A DNA stretch of 64,000 nucleotides from Pyrocephalus nanus (lineage: Eukaryota > Chordata > Aves > Passeriformes > Tyrannidae): assembly GCA_038380795.1 (NCBI GenBank), contig CM076267.1, positions 11,205,501 through 11,269,500 of the forward strand, read 5' to 3'. Below are positions 13,401 to 27,655 of this stretch, piece after piece. Below the pieces are notes generated by a model. It saw only the letters and a program-made list of their open reading frames with translations, searched no databases and was not told the origin of the DNA. Position 1 is the stretch's first letter. The number at the start of each line of letters is the position of its first letter. The position numbers and the translations under genes are program-made.

Positions 13401-16400
13401 TCTTTATACAAAGCTATTTTTGTCTTTCATCTTTTTTGCTATTAAACATGCCAGTGGATTTGAAAACCCAAGGATGACAGGTCTCAGAAAGTATTATCTC
13501 TCTTGTAGCAAAATATCTGCTTATGCCAAGTGAAGCAAATCAGCATCATCAAAGAGCTGAACAGATAATTTATGCCAGGAATTTCTGAATGCCAGGAGGA
13601 CGGAGTCCGAGGCCCATATATGTTGTAGCACCCTCTAGTCGCTCTGCTGGTGACTTGCGTCGCTCCAGAGGAGAGAGAAGTCTGGCAAAGTTGTTCAGAT
13701 CAAGGGAAAGTTGATTAAAATTTTTTCCAGTGACTTCCTTCCCCCTCCCAAATAGTGGTGTGTGCCCTGGAGCCCTGCTGGATTTGGCTTTGGTGAGCAC
13801 AGGGTTTCTCTTGCCTCTGCCAGTCCTGCTTGTCAAGTGGGGCGCAGTCCACGCTGTGATTGCTGGGGCTGTGGACACACAGTGCCTGCTCTGCAGCACA
13901 GGTTGGGGCTGGAACACCTGCACAGCAGTAGGGAGCACATGGGAAATTCCTCCCACTGGCTGCTACAGCTTTGTTCCAGAGACAACCTCCCAATTCCCAA
14001 TTTCACCCTGTTCTTGAATTGAAGGGAAGGGCAGAAATGCCATTATACCCTGGGTCACACATCCAACTAGAGCATGTTTAAAGCATACCACTGAACAGGA
14101 ACTTGGTCTTTGATATTTCTCCCTCCATGAGCTTCAGGAAGGGCTGTGAACCTTCTGCAGGATCCCCAGATCTGGCCTGCCAGAGCACAGGTACTTGGGA
14201 GGGTTACATTCAAGTTCTGTCTTTCTGACTGTTTTCTCTGGAACAGGACTGGCAAAGTGTAACTTGAGATTGCCACACCGATTAATAGTAATAATGCTGG
14301 TGCAGCTCCCCAAAGTGCATGAAGGACTGATCAAAGTGCTGGTTCCAATTTATTTTTCAGGCCAAAGATTTCCACACTTGCACAACTCTCTTTGCTGCCA
14401 TTTTCCACGCAAGGGGTCTGCGTGCCCCTGAGACTGATACCGCATCTGCTGCTCTGTGAAGACAAAGATAAACTGGCTCATGGTGTGTTGTCAGTTCGCT
14501 TGCTCTTCAGCATAAGAACAAGCAATAAGAATGCATTTAAGATGTTAATGAAATTAATGAAAGCCAGATCTCGGAAACAGCTGAGATTGTTGCCTGTCTC
14601 AGGCAGATTTGTACTTCATTTCAATTACAGATGAGCCAGAACCAAAACCCTGATTAGAATTGCTCCAAAGTTTGGATCCCCATCTCTCAGCTTTGCAGTT
14701 TTGATCGGTTTCCAGTGTTTAATTTTCTTTCTGTTTTATTTTTCCTTCTGGTTTTACTCCAGGTATTTTAATGTTTTCTTTTTTTCTCTGTGAAAGACTG
14801 GCCTTGGTGACGGGCATGAGATCTGCATCCCGCTGGGTCTGCAGAGGCATAATTTGGTTTCGGGATGCGCTGATACACACTGAGAGAGCACGTACTAGAC
14901 TTTGGGCTGATAAACACTTCTGTGCCATCTACACAGGCAGGGGGCTGCCCCTACTGGCATTCTGGCAGCTCAGTAAGGCACAGTCCCTGGGAAGTCCTTC
15001 TTCTGTTGAATGGCAAATGTCTTTCTCGCTGGCCTGAAATGCCCACAACTCTTGACAAGTCCCCAGCTGCAAATCTTATTGATGGTTTGTTACCGTGCCT
15101 TTGCCCATCATGCCAGATGACCCCATGGACACTGCAGTGTTCTCAGTTTGCATGTATATAAATTCTATTGCAAAATTTATACTTTGATGGGGGAAAAAAA
15201 AAAGCCTCTTGTAGACAGCGTATTAATAATGAACAAATTCCTTTTTATGTCTCCTGGATATAAGGGGACCTCAAGCCTCTCCCTGGGGAGAGTGCAGTTA
15301 GAAACCTCAGAGGCAGCAAGCACACAGGAAAGGCTGGTTTATTACTTCTTTCACTGGTGTCTTCAAATACCAGGAATAGTGTTACTTTGGGCCATAGGTA
15401 TTGTGCAGTGCATTTTTAGGGGAGGTTGAGAAAAACACCTGATCATAACACTTTAAAAACATTGATAAAAGAGGAAAAAATAGTTTATATTAAATGCAAC
15501 AGTGCTTCACTTGCACAATATAATAAAAAGCAAATTTTGTGATTCAAGTGATGATTGCAGGTTATTAAACTGGGCTTTAAAGGCTTTATAAATGAAAGCC
15601 TTTTAATAAGTGATGAACATGGATGATAATGCACTTGAAAATAGGGAGAATCTTTATTAAGCTTGACACATTTGTTCTCCACCCACCCACTTCCTTGTTA
15701 CTTTTCTTGGTCCCTGGATCACTGTCACAAAAAATGCCCCAGTGAGACAAAGCTTCAGCTGGAATACTTCACGGGAAAGCACCACCTTCCATGGCTGCCA
15801 AGGCCTGCAAAACATGACTTCTTGGGAAGAGGTTGTTACACTATGGCTTTCCTCTGGTCGGAGCAGGGGTCGTGGGGCAGCTAAAGCAAGTGGGACTTCT
15901 CCTTCAGAGCCAGATTCATCACCAGATGGTTTCCATCTATGTGTGTAAGAGATCTCTCTCGTTGAGAGATTGAGCAGAGCACTCACTGAGACACTGCTCT
16001 CCCTGGACTGACTTTCAGTTAGAAAATTGGCAGCTGGTGATGCTACAGGCGTGGGGCTGAGAGGCAGAGTAGGGTTAGGCTTCATTAGGGCCTGATTCAG
16101 AGCACAGCAACATCAGTGTCATCCCACCGGCTTGAAGGATCTCACCTGGGCAGTGCTGGAGTAAAAAACTTTTGAGAATCATTTCACTGCTCCTTTGCCT
16201 TTGCAAGGGTTGGTTCTGACCGGCATCAGATTGGGACTTGCTGGCCCGGAGGGGAGGTGGCAGAGGGAGAGGCAGAGCCACGCTGCTGAGCCATGCAGCA
16301 GATGGTAGAGCTTTCCTTCTCTTGACCAGTAATAAACTGATACTGGCGTAAGGGAAACTGATCCTGTAGGTACTGTGTTTTGATTACATATCTGAGAGTT

Positions 16401-19400
16401 GTAAAAAGCTATCTGTCATGAGGGTGAGCATATCAGACAGTCCTGCCCGACTGCAGTTTTGGATAACTTAATTTTACCTTCTCAACTTCCCTCCTCATTT
16501 CAGTGGAATACTCTGCTCTATTTTGCCTAAATTATTAAAGACTGATGAGGTTTCCAACCTAGAAGTGGCTGCATTTCAGTGATGGATGAGTTGATTCTTG
16601 TGTGGATATAGTAATTAAGGCATTTTTCAGCATCTTCGGCATGAAAGGCACAATGTAAACGTGAAATATTATTTTGAGCCATGCAGCTGCTCAAATCTGA
16701 AATACATTATGTCTCGGTAATATAGACAGTGCTTAAGACTGTTAAATTAAACTATTAAAGCCTATAGGAAAAACAGAGATGACAGAGTGCAAATTAAATC
16801 TGAATTATCGTTAAACTGCTGTGCCAATAGTTTTCAAACACATTCATACTGACCTGGAAGAGAGCTGGGGGAGTGGAATGACATTCACACCTCCTAATTG
16901 GAGTCATTATCCCGTCTTTGTTATCATGCTGCCCACAACAAGGGCATCGCTGGGACAACGGTGACAAGGAGGGCAGAAGGATGCCTGTGGACCACAAGGG
17001 ATACATAGGGATGCTTTTAAACTCCTGCCATCACTCTGATTTAAATCCAGGACACGACCAGGCAGTCACTTTGTCAGATATATAGTTTTTAAAGGCAATA
17101 AAGGACTGCAGGCTCTTTTCTGTGCAGGGTGACTGAGGTGGGGGCATAGGGGGAGAAGGGGGTCATAGTGCATGGCTGGGTTGTGTTTGTGAGAAGTGTT
17201 GGTGTCCCAAGGACGTGTTGTTCCTTCCTCCCCTCTTTTCTTCCCTGCTAATAACCCAGGCTCAGTGAGGGCCTTGCTGGACCAGGGGCTTGTAATAATT
17301 CCAGCTATGGGCCTTCATGGACTATCAGGTGGAAAAGGAGCTTTTTAAGTTATCTGAATGATCTGTCTGCCAAGATATGAGTGCACCTGATAGTATGTTC
17401 TCAGGTGCTTTGTCTGGTTCATTTATATCCAGTTGCAAGTGATGAAATTTTCAGAACTTCCTTTGGAAGTTTATCCCTGCCCCATTCTTTAATAAACACT
17501 CCACGGTGCATTTTAAAATTGAGATTTTGCCTTTGTTTTCCTCAAGTCATTACTCATGACAGGTGCTCCGTGTACTTCTGAAAATCCCTTTCCATCCTTA
17601 ATCTTTACAAGTCCTTGCAGGCATGTAGGTATCTGTTTATTGTGAGTCAGCCTGATGCCAATCCATCAGTTTGCCTCTTGGAGGACTTTCATGACAGCAG
17701 AAGGTGATTAATTTTCAAAGCAGATTCAACCTTTAATCTGCAGAAAAGGAAACAAACTTTCCCCCGCTCCTTTGCTGATTGAATCTGGAAATGAATGAAT
17801 GATACCTGACTCCAATGTGTTTCAAAGCTAGTTTTCATTAAATATAATCGGTCAGTGCTGATCATCAAAAGTGTCTTGAAGATTGTCCTACGTATGTATA
17901 CGGTGCTAAAGTCAGAATGAGCTCAGTGATCGATACTCATTCAACGCCTTAATCTGCTCAACAGTATTAAATGGATTTTCCCAATGTCCCTGCAAAGTGG
18001 GGAAATAATGTAACTTTTGAGCGAGAGTATTAAAGTAGAGAGGATAAATGCTGTGTCCAAAGCAATGCTGAGCAGCTCCTGACTTGTATCTTTGTACCTG
18101 TCATCCTGCTGTTTGTCACCATCAACCAATGCAGTTAAAGCTGGAGAAAACTCTCAAGGATGGCCAAGAAAAGCCAAAAATTGACAGAATTGGAGGGAAC
18201 ATTTCCATGTGGGTTCTCCTGTATATGCTTTTATATTCCCAGATGTGTCAACTACTTGTCTTCAGTGGCCAAGTTGGGACTAAACTTGAGCGCATACACA
18301 ACCTTAGTTCTGAGTATAGTTTAGTAGTTGTCTGGGTGGTTTATTAGTTATTGGGCTCCTATACAAATGGGGGAACACTGATCTCTATCCTTAAGTGCCT
18401 CCCTTGCTGTACCACTAAAATGTATTTCCTGTTTCCAGCATAGGACTGAGCCTCAGTCCATGAGAAGCTAAGCTCATATGCAAGTCATTTTACATACTGC
18501 TGCCCTATAAAAATCATACTAATTTTATATACATATACAGTTAGCTCAGTAATGGCTAAAGATCTGTGGTCCTCCCTAGACTTACTGTAGGAAATCTCTT
18601 CAATTTCCCTGCTGCAAAATGAGAGGGTAACTAACAGTGTATTTAATTTAGTTATTTAAGGCCGAGCCTGCTACGGGACATCTCTCTGTGGCTATGACTT
18701 CTTGGGAGATTTGAATGAATGACCAAGAAGAATCTGAATCACCCAGTCATGCAAATTAAACCATTTCAATAATATGAGGGCTACTTTTCCTGATCCATAG
18801 TAATTGATGAGGCTCATTATATGTTAATATCACTCCTTTTTTTTAATCTTACATGTAATTCACTACAGTGTTTCATTGTGGAGGTATAATTAAGATTCAG
18901 ATGGCAATTTCATTCTAGACTGCTTTCTACAGTTGCTTTAATAAAAATTAAAGTTTGGGATGCTATTTTCTCTAGAGGCAGAAAAAATATTCTTTTGGAT
19001 ACTTCAGATATAAATCCACTCAGCTACTGCTGAGTTTTCTAATTGTGAAAAAAATGTGGAGTACTACCTCTTTCAGGCAAGCACTGCTTCTCTTCCCGCT
19101 CCATGGTTTGGTGCCCCTACTGAAGATCCTGTGTTCAATGCAGCAGCCAAGGCTTAGTTTCTGAGTGCTCAGAAACTCTTGACTTTCTTATCAGCTGTGA
19201 CTAGTGACCAGTTTCTCCATCTATATGTTAACATTAACTATCAGTGTTCATGGTGCTGGTGGTACAGCAGCCAGCCGCTCCAAGATCTGCGTCACCAAGC
19301 AGTTGGGGAGCACATCTGTACGTGAGCCCACGTGAAATTTCATGGCAATTTTATTTTGCACATTAGGGCTTCAAAGTGGGGCTTCAAGTGGGCAAAAAAG

Positions 19401-20306
19401 GCTTCCCAGTGAGGGCTGGAGAGGCACGTGTATGTCTGTGTCCTTGTGGTGTGTCACTGCTTTGTGCTGATTCTCTTTACCACCACGTTCTGGCTGTATG
19501 TGGGATTTGATGGCTGCCTACCAGTGACTACACACATGAGCTTGTGCCGGGGATGCAGCTCACTGTTGACAGAAACGCTTTGGAATGGAGCGTATGAAAA
19601 GAGCAAAACGAAATGTTTCTGTAATAGCAGGAAAAGACAAATGTGGGTGTACATGAAAACATCCCAGGGAGCCTGCTGACACGGGCAGGGAAGGGGGGAG
19701 GTGGGAGTTCCTGTGCTTTTGTAAAGCGAGTAAAATAGTCACCACCTGGTAGTGGGAATTTCTGAAGTGGATGGCAAAATCTCATCATTTTTTTTATAGC
19801 AACCATTTTTTGGAAGCGACCGTTTTGTTGCTGTTTTGTGTAGGCTGACATCAGGTGCTTTATGAACCTGCTTCAGAGGCTTTCTTTACTGGCTTCTTGA
19901 AGGGAGTGGGGCTGTGTCTGGAGCACAAACCTTGTGTGGGGTGAGCTGCAGCTCCAGGCAGCAGTGGTGCCCAGCAGGGTACACCAGGTCGTTTCTCTGT
20001 CCGAAGGGAGATGTGCATTTTATAGCACTGTCAGTGTGAGTTCCCATGGGGGTTCACAGGCTGTAGTGTGCAGAAACAGTCCCATCAAAGCCCTGCAGTC
20101 TCTACATGGGTAAAAGAAGAGCAGTAGAGGAGAGGGACCTGTGGTTGGGGCTGTAGCCACCAGGATGGGGAGTGGGCCGAAATCCCAGCTCCACCTCGCT
20201 GCTGGAGCGGATGGGACAATGCACAAACATGTTTCTCAGTTAGATAAGTTCTGGGAGGATCTGTAAGAGCCAGTGATCATCATCCTGCTCTGCAGTGGGG
20301 AGGGCT
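13401..20306. other. Unique noncoding sequence
   Basis: No gene was recognised. 13600-14000 is GC-richer and has overlapping open frames on both strands (up to 128 codons) without recognisable products. 15657-16085 has a 142-codon minus-strand frame rich in Ser and Pro, also unrecognised. At 17140-17162 three G5 runs are spaced by exactly four bases. Near 18595-18660 there is a weak MIR-like cytosine-rich line. 18700-18960 is AT-rich with a perfect ATGCAAAT octamer (18749-18756) and several TAAT cores, and could be a regulatory element. Confidence 0.5.
17140..17162 (+). repeat. Regular G5 tracts
   Basis: Three runs of five G are separated by CATA and AGAA, giving a period of nine bases, and a GG precedes them. 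A quadruplex with one shared or two-tetrad run is possible. Nothing around it identifies a promoter. Confidence 0.6.
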
Positions 20307-20415
20307 AAGCAAAATCACTGAGTGGCTTTCTGACTCAGTTTCCCCTCCTGTAAGCTGGAGGAGATCTTTCTCAAAGATGTTGTAAAAATAGTTATGCTGC
20401 ATAGATGCTGTGGTG
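20307..20415 (+). mobile_element. MIR-type SINE fragment
   Basis: Plus-strand MIR core blocks appear in order: an AAATCACTGAG line, then GACTCAGTTTCCCCTCCTGT followed by AAGCTGGAGGA, then a decayed AAGATGTTGTAAAAATA line corresponding to the MIR 'ggttgttgtgaggat' region. The spacing fits a single old SINE copy. Divergence is too high to name a subfamily. Confidence 0.45.
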
Positions 20416-23028
20416 TGAGGGATTGTGTGAGTCCTTCAGAGAGACAGCTTGCTGTCTGACAGCTGCTTTAAAGATGTAAAAAGGAATGCAAAGGTTTGGC
20501 TTCACTTTGCGCCATGTGGAAAAGCAGGATGTGTCTTTCAAAAAAGGAATTTATCACAGCATTGCAGTTCTGAAGGACTGCAAGTGTTGTGGGTCCTATT
20601 CTCCCCACGTGTAACTGTTGCTCCTGCACCAGGCTCTCCTAATAGTGAGGATTTGGGGTTGCCTGTCCATGCAGGTAGCTGCAGTGGGAGTGTGTTGTCT
20701 CTGTGCCATGTGTTGTACTGTAGTGTGAATTTTGGAACTGAGCCTGTTTTTAATAAATTGTACCTTTTCCTCCACTGCTTCCTGTCTAAGTACTGTGTGT
20801 TAACCCAAAAATGAGCAACCATCACAGCAGCTGTCAGTGGATTTTTCGTATATTCTCGGCAAAGACCCTCTGAGGAATTTCCTTATTAAACAGACGAGCT
20901 ATCAAAAGCACCTTTTCCTGCCAAAAAGGGCAAAAAGCTCAGAGAACCAAATGAATGTTCAGTGAAATTCTATTGCAGTTTAATGAGATTGGGCCTTGGA
21001 AGAAGATACCTCCTGACTTGTGCCTGCTGCAAGGAGACTCAAAATAATAGATGGAAGTCTTGAACATAAAAGCTTTTTCATCTTTGCTTTGACCCTTTCA
21101 GGACATACCAGGACTTTTGACATATTTCTGATGGATGCTCTTGCCCCTAAAGCTGAGCTGGGCTGGGATGTGTTTTTAGGGCATCATATGCAGTGAGGTC
21201 CTGGCTACTCATGAACAAACCTTAATCAGGGAGGCTGGGGAATGTTGTTTCAGTTTCAGTTGCATTTCAGACTTGATCTTGAAGAGGGAAAGTACTGACT
21301 TCAGTTTTAAGAAAACAAGTCAGTTTTATCACCAGGTGTGTCTGTAACTTTTGGTGATTGAGTAAAACAGACCAGGATTCTCGAGCCTGGAAAGGAGATG
21401 GACCAAGTGGGCATGTGGTGGAGATCCAGCAGACGGGAAAGGGTGTAGAAGCAGTCAAGGAAGGAGGAAAAGAAGTAGATTGTAGCTTCAGACATCCTGA
21501 AGTCACTCTTTTGCTTACTGTGCTGTTTTATGGCTAATTCTAAAGGAGCATTGTTTCGATAGTGGTGTTGGATGAAAGGCTATGAGAAGATAAGGACAAG
21601 TGGTGATAGTGGAGGAATTGACCTAGAAGAGTGTTAGGACAAGGCTTGATTGAAGCAGTAGGAAGGTGGAACCTGGATTTTTGTAAAGAAAGAAGGAAAA
21701 TGAAACAGAGGGTGATGTTAAAGAGAAATACTGTGTCTGAGAGGCAGATGAATTGATCACATAAATTAAGACTGTTCATTTCAAGGGTAGCACAGAAATG
21801 TGCTGTCTGCTTTTATTCCATCTCAACCTGGGTTTGGCCATTTTTATTCCAAGTCACTGACAGAAGGTGTCCTTTAATGTTGCCCTCCTGTACTGAATTC
21901 AGGAGAAGGGCTCTTTACCGGATCTAAGTCTTTCCATTATCTTATTTCTTTCCAAAGGGAGAAAAATTGATTCCCAATAAAGCAGCTGGTTGATTTTAAA
22001 GATTCTAGACCTGCCTATTTGTTTGATCTTTTGGTTTTGCATTTAACTGCTTGCCCGCTCTCTCCTGCCTCTAAATGACTTTCACCCAGTCCGTGAGCAC
22101 GGACTGCAGCTCTGTGTCCAGGATATCGCACACTACACCACTTCTCCAGGGGCTCCCACCACGTTGTTGGTTATGAAAACTAATGAAAAATGGTGTCTCT
22201 CCTTTTCCTTCAGTGGTATTGATTTTTATTCATTTGGTCCCTGCCTGTCAGAACTGAATGTGTGGAAAGGAAGGGGGAGTCACTGAAGCTCTTTCATCAC
22301 GGACCCTGAGCGCGCTCTGCTTCACTATTCCCTTATTCCCAGGAGTAAATTACCACTTTTTTCATATTCTTGAATTTTCTTTATGCTTGTTTTTTACACT
22401 TGTTGCCTCAACTCCTTCTTTTGGCTCTGAGATCCTCATCTTTGAGGCATTTCCTATTTTAGTGAGTATGTTTGGCAGTAATTACCATTGGAGCATGGCC
22501 CAGGTCAACAGTGCAATACATACCTTGATATTTCTTACTTATTTCTGATTAATGTTCACACACTCAAGCCAATCAGTTTCAAAGTTAGAGCTTTTTTTTT
22601 CATCTGTAAACCCTTCCTTTTATGTAGAGGAGAAGAGGTCTTTTCCTCCTGCTTTTTAAAGGGATGCAGTAGGGATGAGGAGGCTGGGTTAAGAAGCTGG
22701 CTGGTAACTTTGCACATTATATACTGGGTTGAATAGGACAAAGTCTGTTCTCCAGAATTACTTTGGTTGTGCAGCACCGGGCATTTGTTTATAAATGATG
22801 CCAGCACTGTGCAGATGAAGAAGAGAGCATAGCTGTGTCTGGTATCCAGCATTACTTTTTAATACCTTTCTGAAGATGGTTTTTATTCAGCAGGAAGTTG
22901 GTTATTTGACACACCGTGTCGTTCTTCTGGGTAGTACATCCCTACAGGATTCCAGAAGGCTACTGGCACAACAATTAAGGGTGCATATTTTAAGCAATGC
23001 TTTTTGACAGATGCAGATAAAACTGGCA

Positions 23029-23052
23029 GTCATTCTCTCCGTCATTCTCTCC
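23029..23052 (+). repeat. Two perfect 12-base tandem units
   Basis: The unit GTCATTCTCTCC occurs twice head to tail. It is a slippage-type duplication with no sign of belonging to a larger array. Confidence 0.85.
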
Positions 23053-24783
23053 GGTGCGCTGCCAGTGGCAGTATCCAATGTCAAATGCTCTAGGGAAGAT
23101 GCAAGAAACTACACTGTGCTATAAAGGAGTTTCCTCTGACTCACCAGCAGTCAGAGCTGACTGGTGCCCTGAAGTGTGCTGATGTTGTTCATATAGGGAT
23201 TTTTAGCTTGTGAGTGATGCTAGGAGTGAGTTGTTGATTTTACAGAGCAGAGCAGTGATGGAAGCAAAGGTAGTTGGAGCAGTATGGCTTGGGCAAGTGT
23301 GGAACCCAGGATGGCCAGGTTAAATTGGAATAGTGCAGTGGAAATTTTGTATTTTCATTACTTTTATCACTTACAATTCATACAATTTAGTCCTTTCTTT
23401 CAACTGGATAAATTAAGAAAATCACTTACTCAAGTCCATGGGCAAATATTACAATAATTTTCTCAGAATTAAAATAAGCTTTGCTAATGAGTTCTTATGG
23501 TCTATTATCCAGCAGCAAAGACTTATAGAACTTGAAAGAAAAATAGGTGTGTTTCTTTCCATATTACTTAATTGGCCAATATCTGCTTTCAGTTTTGACT
23601 GTTGTTTTATGTTTGATTGACTGGGATTTTGCTCTTTCCTCGTGTACTTGAGTCAGCAGAGTGATCGCTCAGTTTTGACCTAATCACCCTGTAGGAGATG
23701 GGGGCCACTTGACTTTCTGTAATTTCTTGACCCACCACCTATTGAACAGAGAATGAACACAGAATTGATATAGATGATTTGGCTATAACATCTCAATGTA
23801 TCAGCAATGTATCAGCATCAGTCTGAAATATCCTGCCTGGAGAATGTCAGACGTGAGCACTGCCAGCGCTGACATCATCTGCCTTGGGAGGCTGCGCCAT
23901 ATCCTTCTGGCAGGTGCTTCCCGGTAACAAAGAGAGATTAAATGTCCCAAAGAACTTTACTCAGCTGTGTAAAACATTATTTAAAAGAACTTTAAAATAG
24001 TGTTTGTGTATTTCTTGCTTTCTGGCTGTGCAGTGACAGGATGCCAGGCACTGCTGGCTGGTTTTGGAGGTGTGGGAGGCATAGACACTGGCATGCTGTG
24101 GTGGCAAGACTCCACTCCTGCAATTTTAAGAGGGCATTTGTTGGAGAAAGGTCCACACAAGCTGTAGAATTTTAGCAGCTTTAGCTATGGTTATGTGGAC
24201 AAATATATTTTCATCCAGCACTATCAGCAGAGTGAAACTGAGTAGGACTGCAAATTGTCGAGTACATTGGCCTGTGGTGTAGCAGCCAATTTCACACTGC
24301 TGCCCTCAGGGACACAGCAGACATTGCTGCCCAGGCAGGTTTGCAGGCACCGCCACTCCACCTCCTGCTCTCCTCAGGAAGAAATCAACTTGACTTTGTG
24401 GGTTTGGATTTTTCTCTTGTGTTTAAAGCTTCAGTACATCTCCAGATTTTGTACACAAAATAGCCCCCTGTAGAAAACTCTGTTAACACTGACAGTGCTT
24501 GTTGCCCTCTACTTTGAGCTCTTATATTCTGGGTTTCTGATAGCTTTGCCATTCAGAGTATCCGCATCAGTAAGGCAGCGATAATGCAGGAGTCAACCTG
24601 TGCTGAATTTCCTGAATTTGTTGGCTGACCTGTGCTGATGTCCGTGCTGTCCCAGATCAGCTGCTTTCCTTTCCTGATGTAGCTCGATATGTCCCACTTT
24701 TGTCTCTACTGTTCTGCAAATACTCTTGCAGTTGTATTAGAGTCTGTGGTGATGATATCACCTATTTTTGGTGCAGAATGATG

Positions 24784-24826
24784 TTTAAAAAAAATTAAAA
24801 GATAACTTTAAAAAAAGATTAAAAGG
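24784..24826 (+). repeat. A-rich tandem repeat, 23-base period
   Basis: Two near-identical copies of a TTTAAAAAAA..TTAAAAG unit are separated by a TAAC linker. The second copy differs by a G near its middle. This is a low-complexity region without an associated mobile element. Confidence 0.7.
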
Positions 24827-27640
24827 AAACAAAAGAGAAGGGAAGTAAAAAGAACATACCTAGGTCATCTGCATGCACAGTGTTTCACCATTCTAGGGAG
24901 ATAATGGCAAATCTTTCTTTAATCTGCAATTCCAAGCTGCTGAATTGCTCTGGGATCTCTGATTTATCCAAATATCCTCTCTTACACTGAAATCAGACTC
25001 TTGATCTTGCCCATAACTCTTCTTAGAGCTGCAAATCCTAAATCAGTTTAGCATTTCATCTGTTGTCTTTATTCCTTTGAGTAGAAATAATGGAAAGAAG
25101 ATAGAGGGATAAAGAAAAACACCAGTGGGAAGTAGAACCAAATCTGACTAATGAATTATAATGTAGTTAAGCAACAGATGTTAACTACCTTTAACTGATT
25201 CTTAACATGTTCTTCCAAAGGGTCATTTCCCATGACCCTCACCGGAAGAGTGATCGAGATGTGCCTATTGCAAGTCTGTGCAAATCAGAAGCAAAACATT
25301 TGCCCCTAAGACGTATAAGGAGCTCTTCAGTTAGATAGTGGTGATGTAAATGCCAGCCTGGTCTGATCTGTTAGTGCAGTTGAGTCTAACTTCTCTAGCC
25401 TTTTAAACGTGGAAAAACAACAGCTCTAAGTGGCTGTTGTGAGGTTTCAGTTACATCTGCACCCAAGAGGGACACAGCAGTGACCTGGTGCTGATGGATT
25501 TATGAGCATGTTATCTGACAGGAAGGTGGGTTTAAAAACAAAGGCTGCAACATGTGCTTAGCTATTACACTGAACTCCTTTTCTTGACCTGGACATCTCT
25601 TATTTTCTCCTCTCATCAGGCTCAGGTAGTTCAAGGGATTCCCACAACTGAAACAAAGATCGTTTCCTCATTGATGTTCCAGAAATCAATCTAACAATAT
25701 AAAACCAAAAGTATTTTAGATAATAAAAAAAAAATGCACCAACATTTGAATCACTAGCAGGGTGAGCAACCTATTGCTTCAGATAGGTTTTTTTAGAAGC
25801 TGAGAACATTATTTTCTCTGACTAGTCTGAGCAAGAGTTATTTCAAATATAAAAGGACAAGTTAGATTTTTGGGAACACTTTTACATTTAAATCCTTGGA
25901 ATAAACATGGTGTTATATTGTTATATTGTCTTGCCCACATTATATGATATGAGAGCTTGTTTTACTTAGCTGGAAGCCATAGATGATTTTTCTTGAAAGT
26001 TATGAATTGCTGTCCTTATTCCTCTGGAGCCTTTCATTCTCTTTGGGACTAAACATTAACAAGAGAAGAATTAAATATTGATGGGAAATAATTAAAACAT
26101 TTTAAATAGGATGAAAAAGACACAATTGCCATGACTGTGTAAGTGTTCAAATTAAATAGTAATATTTCATCTTTCTCTGGGATGTCACAAACCTACAAGT
26201 GTACGTTCCAGCTCAAAACAACTGTCCCGTGAAATGGTTTCAGTTTTACAGATGTATTCACCATTAGCCTATGTGTGAAGACTACTAAGCAGTTTTTAAT
26301 TAACTTATGTCAAATGTTGCATAGCGGTACATCAACAAGAACTTACAAGAAGAACAAATCCTCGTTCAGCTCAGATCAATACATGTACATAATTCATTGC
26401 ACCTGTACGGAAATACCCTGCAAAGACACCTTAACTCTGACCCATGAGGCTTTGCAGACAGCAGAAGTCTATTTCAATAATTATTGCAGTAACAGGGATG
26501 AATGGGAATATATCCTCAGATGCTTTTGCACGTAGTAGCACTTAATGATGCCTGTATCTATCTGCCCGCTTTAAATTGGGTAAGTTACCTTTTGCAGAGC
26601 TAGGAGCTGAACCAGGTGTTCCAGCCATGTCAGCCCCAATTCACAAACTCTTTGATCTTGTAATAGCTTGGTGGAAGTGAATGCATGGACCTGTGCTACA
26701 GATTCATCTGCAGGTATCTCTTTCTTCAGCAGACTCTAGTTCTGCCTTTTCAACTTCTCAGAGCCAGTCTACCAGGCGGTGTCAATGCATAGCTACGTAC
26801 CGTGAGTTTGGATCTTTTCAGCAACATTATGACCCAGGCAAGTTGTGTAGCTGTGCTCCATTCTGCTGCAGCTAAATTGCTGATGATACCTGTAGTACGT
26901 GTTTTGAAGACGGTGTGAGTGTATCTGCATCTGGCTTAGGGATTCCAGGGTAGGTCAGCCCTAAAATGTGAGATGCTCCTCACTTGAGCTGGTGAGACTG
27001 CAAAACGTGATTGGACTGTCCAAAGGACTACTGAAACTTTATAAACTATTATTTTTGTATTCTGATAAGAACTACCCTTTTTGCAAGAAAAAGGCCCCAG
27101 TACTATTCACTATGTAACATTTTTGAAAACAGTTCTGCGTTGCTATTTTTTTGTCTTGACCATTTGCTTTTTCCTCTAGTGGAGAATAAGTGCTTGAGTC
27201 TGTGAAAGTCTCAGCTGGTTCAGGTATGCCTGAGTACCATCACCAAATTTCTTACAGTGGCCTGGGTGCCAGTACTTAGCCTGAAGCAAGTGACTAAAGA
27301 GGTCCATAGGTGGGTATTTTTTGATGAGAACTTACCCACAGTGCTGCAGCAAGAGATCTGATCTGCAGAAATCAGATCACCATGACAGACAATTATGTGG
27401 ACTTTGTTTCTGAGTTGCGCAGAAAGTAGTTTGGCATAGCCAACAACTTTCCTGCACAGCAGAATTTTCCTCTTAGCAGTCTGTGCACGGATCAGTCAGG
27501 AACATGATGTCTACTTTCATAATTTTTCCTTATTCCTATTGCTTTTCAAGTGGTCACTGAGGTACAAGGACAAGAAAATTTAAATGTGCAAATGGCCAGT
27601 AACAAGTATCTTTTGCATAACTCATCACTCTGACAGAGCT

Positions 27641-27655
27641 CAGCAGCAGCAGCAG
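27641..27655 (+). repeat. CAG trinucleotide run
   Basis: Five perfect CAG units lie in noncoding sequence. This is short and within the normal background range. Confidence 0.75.

Noticed and set aside
13629..13642. CACCCTCTAGTCGC as a CTCF-like site
   Set aside because: Only a partial match to the core motif, with a mismatch at key positions.
15657..16085. 142-codon minus-strand Ser/Pro-rich frame
   Set aside because: No domain, no splice context, and antisense frames overlap it; likely compositional.
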